Shown here: one piece after another, positions 6,611 through 7,648 of the stretch
How positions within the stretch are numbered: position 1 is the stretch's first letter
Layout of the letters: every line of letters starts with the position of its first letter
Source: Thermotoga sp.
Lineage (GTDB): Bacteria; Thermotogota; Thermotogae; B3-G13
DNA length: 7,648 bases
Direction of reading: 5' to 3'
Assembly: GCA_003641555.1 (NCBI GenBank)
Contig: QNAT01000048.1
Span: forward strand, 1 to 7,648
Position numbers and translations under genes: made by a program
Notes under the pieces: model-generated
What the model was told of the DNA's origin: nothing
Seen by the model: only the letters and a program-made list of their open reading frames with translations
Databases searched by the model: none

Positions 6611-6853
6611 TTATTCTTTCTTCTGCTTTAATGCCCACTTTATATCTTCTTCCATAAACTTCTCGGTGAGCTCCGTTTCATTTCTATGTATGAATTCCGT
6701 CAGAGAATAGAGAATAATATCGGATTCATCTTTAAACCACCCCTCTTTTACATATTCTTTCATTATCGACTCCAGCTTTTCTGGGACTTTTATTTCTATA
6801 GTCTTCACTTGCTTATCATCTCCCTTCATCAAAGATCTTAACATATTCTTCAT
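6611..6853 (-). CDS. Ribbon-helix-helix antitoxin paired with the PIN toxin
   Basis: This 80-residue protein looks like a CopG/RHH DNA-binding antitoxin. It has a strand KTIEIKVPEKL, a first helix ESIMKEYVKEG and a second helix DESDIILYSLTEFIHR, then an acidic-to-basic tail (ETELTEKFMEEDIKWALKQ) of the kind that wraps the toxin. The start at ATG 6853 overlaps the hydrolase stop (ATGA) but sits only 1 nt after GAGGTGG. Met4 (ATG at 6844) has 10 nt spacing and lies exactly at the inner border of the flanking repeat, so a 77-residue product is equally plausible. The toxin gene follows after 7 nt. RHH antitoxins usually repress their own operon; AAGAATTCTT just upstream is a possible site. Confidence 0.8.
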   Translation of the reverse strand: MKNMLRSLMKGDDKQVKTIEIKVPEKLESIMKEYVKEGWFKDESDIILYSLTEFIHRNETELTEKFMEEDIKWALKQKKE

Positions 6854-6865
6854 ACCACCTCTATT
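6845..6865 (-). repeat. 21-bp direct repeat, glycosidase-proximal copy
   Basis: This copy is identical over 21 bp to 6081-6101, 764 bp away in the same orientation. Here it encodes the end of the hydrolase (IEVV, then TGA) and, in another frame, the first three codons of the antitoxin (Met-Lys-Asn). It contains the same GAGGTGG ribosome binding site. Confidence 0.9.
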
Positions 6866-7648
6866 GTATAAGAATTCTTTGAAATAATCTCATCTTTATC
6901 CTCCATCAGTTGCATCTCAATGGTGTATACTCCCTTTTCAGTTATATCCAATTTCATAGTTTTATCAGACATTGGAGAATAAGTTATGTATTTTATATCG
7001 TTGGGGGGGATATCACCTATCTTCATCTCCTTCTCTGCTATTATTTTTCCTTCCATCCATATTGCTATTTTAGCGTATGTATTTTCATATCTATTCAGTG
7101 TATCGTTAACAACCCAGATGCTTTGTATTCCCATGGTTCTTAACATATCGAGGCTTACCTTTTCTCTATCCACATCCATACCAATTAATATAGGTTGATA
7201 CACGGTTTTCAACGTATAGTATCCTTTCTTCGGTCTCCTGAAATAATCCACCACACTCCAGGTTATCGCATTCCAATCATCTACGAACATGAACTGAAAT
7301 ATTCCCGTTATCTTAGAATATTTGTTTTTTCGATAATTTTCTATCGCATACTTCAACAACTTCGATTGATATTCCTGGCTGTTCTCCACGAATTCTTCTA
7401 TGGAATTTCCCATATCTATCTTAGCCACGTTGAAGGTCATATCGTATTGAAAATCGCGATATGACCATACGGGCCATTTAGGTGGCCATAATTCATCCTC
7501 CTTCATCATTTCTCTCATCGTTTCTACATTTGGAAGCGCCTGGGCCCCGAATTCATTGACGAATGGCGCACCCGGTAGGGAATGGAATTCGTAGTAGTGA
7601 GATCGATACCATCCAGGATAGGGATGATAAGCGAAATCAGAGGCTATA
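6850..7648 (-). CDS. Glycoside hydrolase family 2, C-terminal part (5' end outside window)
   Basis: The frame is open from the right edge to TGA at 6852-6850, giving the last 265 residues; the ATG at 7518 is internal, not the start. Fragment residues 25-41 (PGAPFVNEFGAQALPNV) hold the family 2 nucleophile region, with Glu32 of NEFGAQ the expected catalytic nucleophile of a retaining beta-glycosidase. The (beta/alpha)8 barrel ends with DWNAITWSVVDYF and RPKKGYYTLKTVYQPI (about 124-153), as in beta-mannosidase and related enzymes. Residues about 154-265 look like an Ig-like domain (VVNDTLNRYENTYAKIAIW). Substrate is uncertain: beta-mannoside, beta-galactoside or beta-glucosaminide are all possible. 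The acid/base region and any signal peptide lie outside the window. Its stop overlaps the antitoxin ATG. Confidence 0.9.
   Translation of the reverse strand, partial: IASDFAYHPYPGWYRSHYYEFHSLPGAPFVNEFGAQALPNVETMREMMKEDELWPPKWPVWSYRDFQYDMTFNVAKIDMGNSIEEFVENSQEYQSKLLKYAIENYRKNKYSKITGIFQFMFVDDWNAITWSVVDYFRRPKKGYYTLKTVYQPILIGMDVDREKVSLDMLRTMGIQSIWVVNDTLNRYENTYAKIAIWMEGKIIAEKEMKIGDIPPNDIKYITYSPMSDKTMKLDITEKGVYTIEMQLMEDKDEIISKNSYTIEVV

Noticed and set aside
7516..7518. ATG at 7518 as the start of the glycoside hydrolase
   Set aside because: The same frame is open to the window edge and encodes the conserved nucleophile region PGAPFVNEFGAQALPN upstream of it, so the gene is truncated by the window.
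1..7648. CRISPR array, riboswitch or rRNA
   Set aside because: No regularly spaced repeats beyond the pairs listed, no long structured leader (the longest non-coding stretch is 209 bp) and no rRNA-like sequence were seen.

Overview
The window comes from an AT-rich bacterial chromosome. Its proteins are rich in Lys, Glu and Ile and its arginines are mostly AGA/AGG, which suits a thermophilic or anaerobic lineage. One protein ends in an Omp85-like outer-membrane barrel with a terminal aromatic beta-signal, so the host is very probably diderm. I cannot name the phylum: Thermotogota or one of the candidate thermophilic diderm phyla would fit, but this is inference.

Layout. (1) Positions 1-123 hold the last 40 codons of an unrecognised gene. 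(2) Positions 124-332 are non-coding, with two near-identical direct repeats, a 29-bp imperfect palindrome and a candidate promoter. (3) A tightly coupled plus-strand operon occupies 333-5529, with both junctions being ATGA overlaps. It encodes a membrane-anchored GerMN-domain protein, a 12-helix RND/MMPL exporter, and a large secreted protein combining an HExxH metallopeptidase, a TolB-like propeller and an Omp85-like barrel. (4) A convergent intergenic stretch (5530-5646) holds a weak terminator and a long imperfect inverted repeat. (5) A minus-strand gene run is read from the right edge: the C-terminal part of a family 2 glycoside hydrolase, a ribbon-helix-helix antitoxin, a DUF3368/PIN toxin, and yqgF (ruvX, Holliday junction resolvase-like).

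The plus-strand operon looks like one trans-envelope unit: inner-membrane anchor, inner-membrane pump, and outer-membrane barrel carrying a protease. Its substrate is unknown. The minus-strand run is mixed: a carbohydrate enzyme and a housekeeping gene separated by a toxin-antitoxin pair. That pair is bounded by two perfect 21-bp direct repeats (6081-6101 and 6845-6865), each carrying the ribosome binding site for the gene after it. This suggests that the toxin-antitoxin cassette was inserted between the hydrolase and yqgF and duplicated the translation leader. The two best leads are this repeat-bounded cassette and the peptidase-propeller-Omp85 protein with its partner pump.
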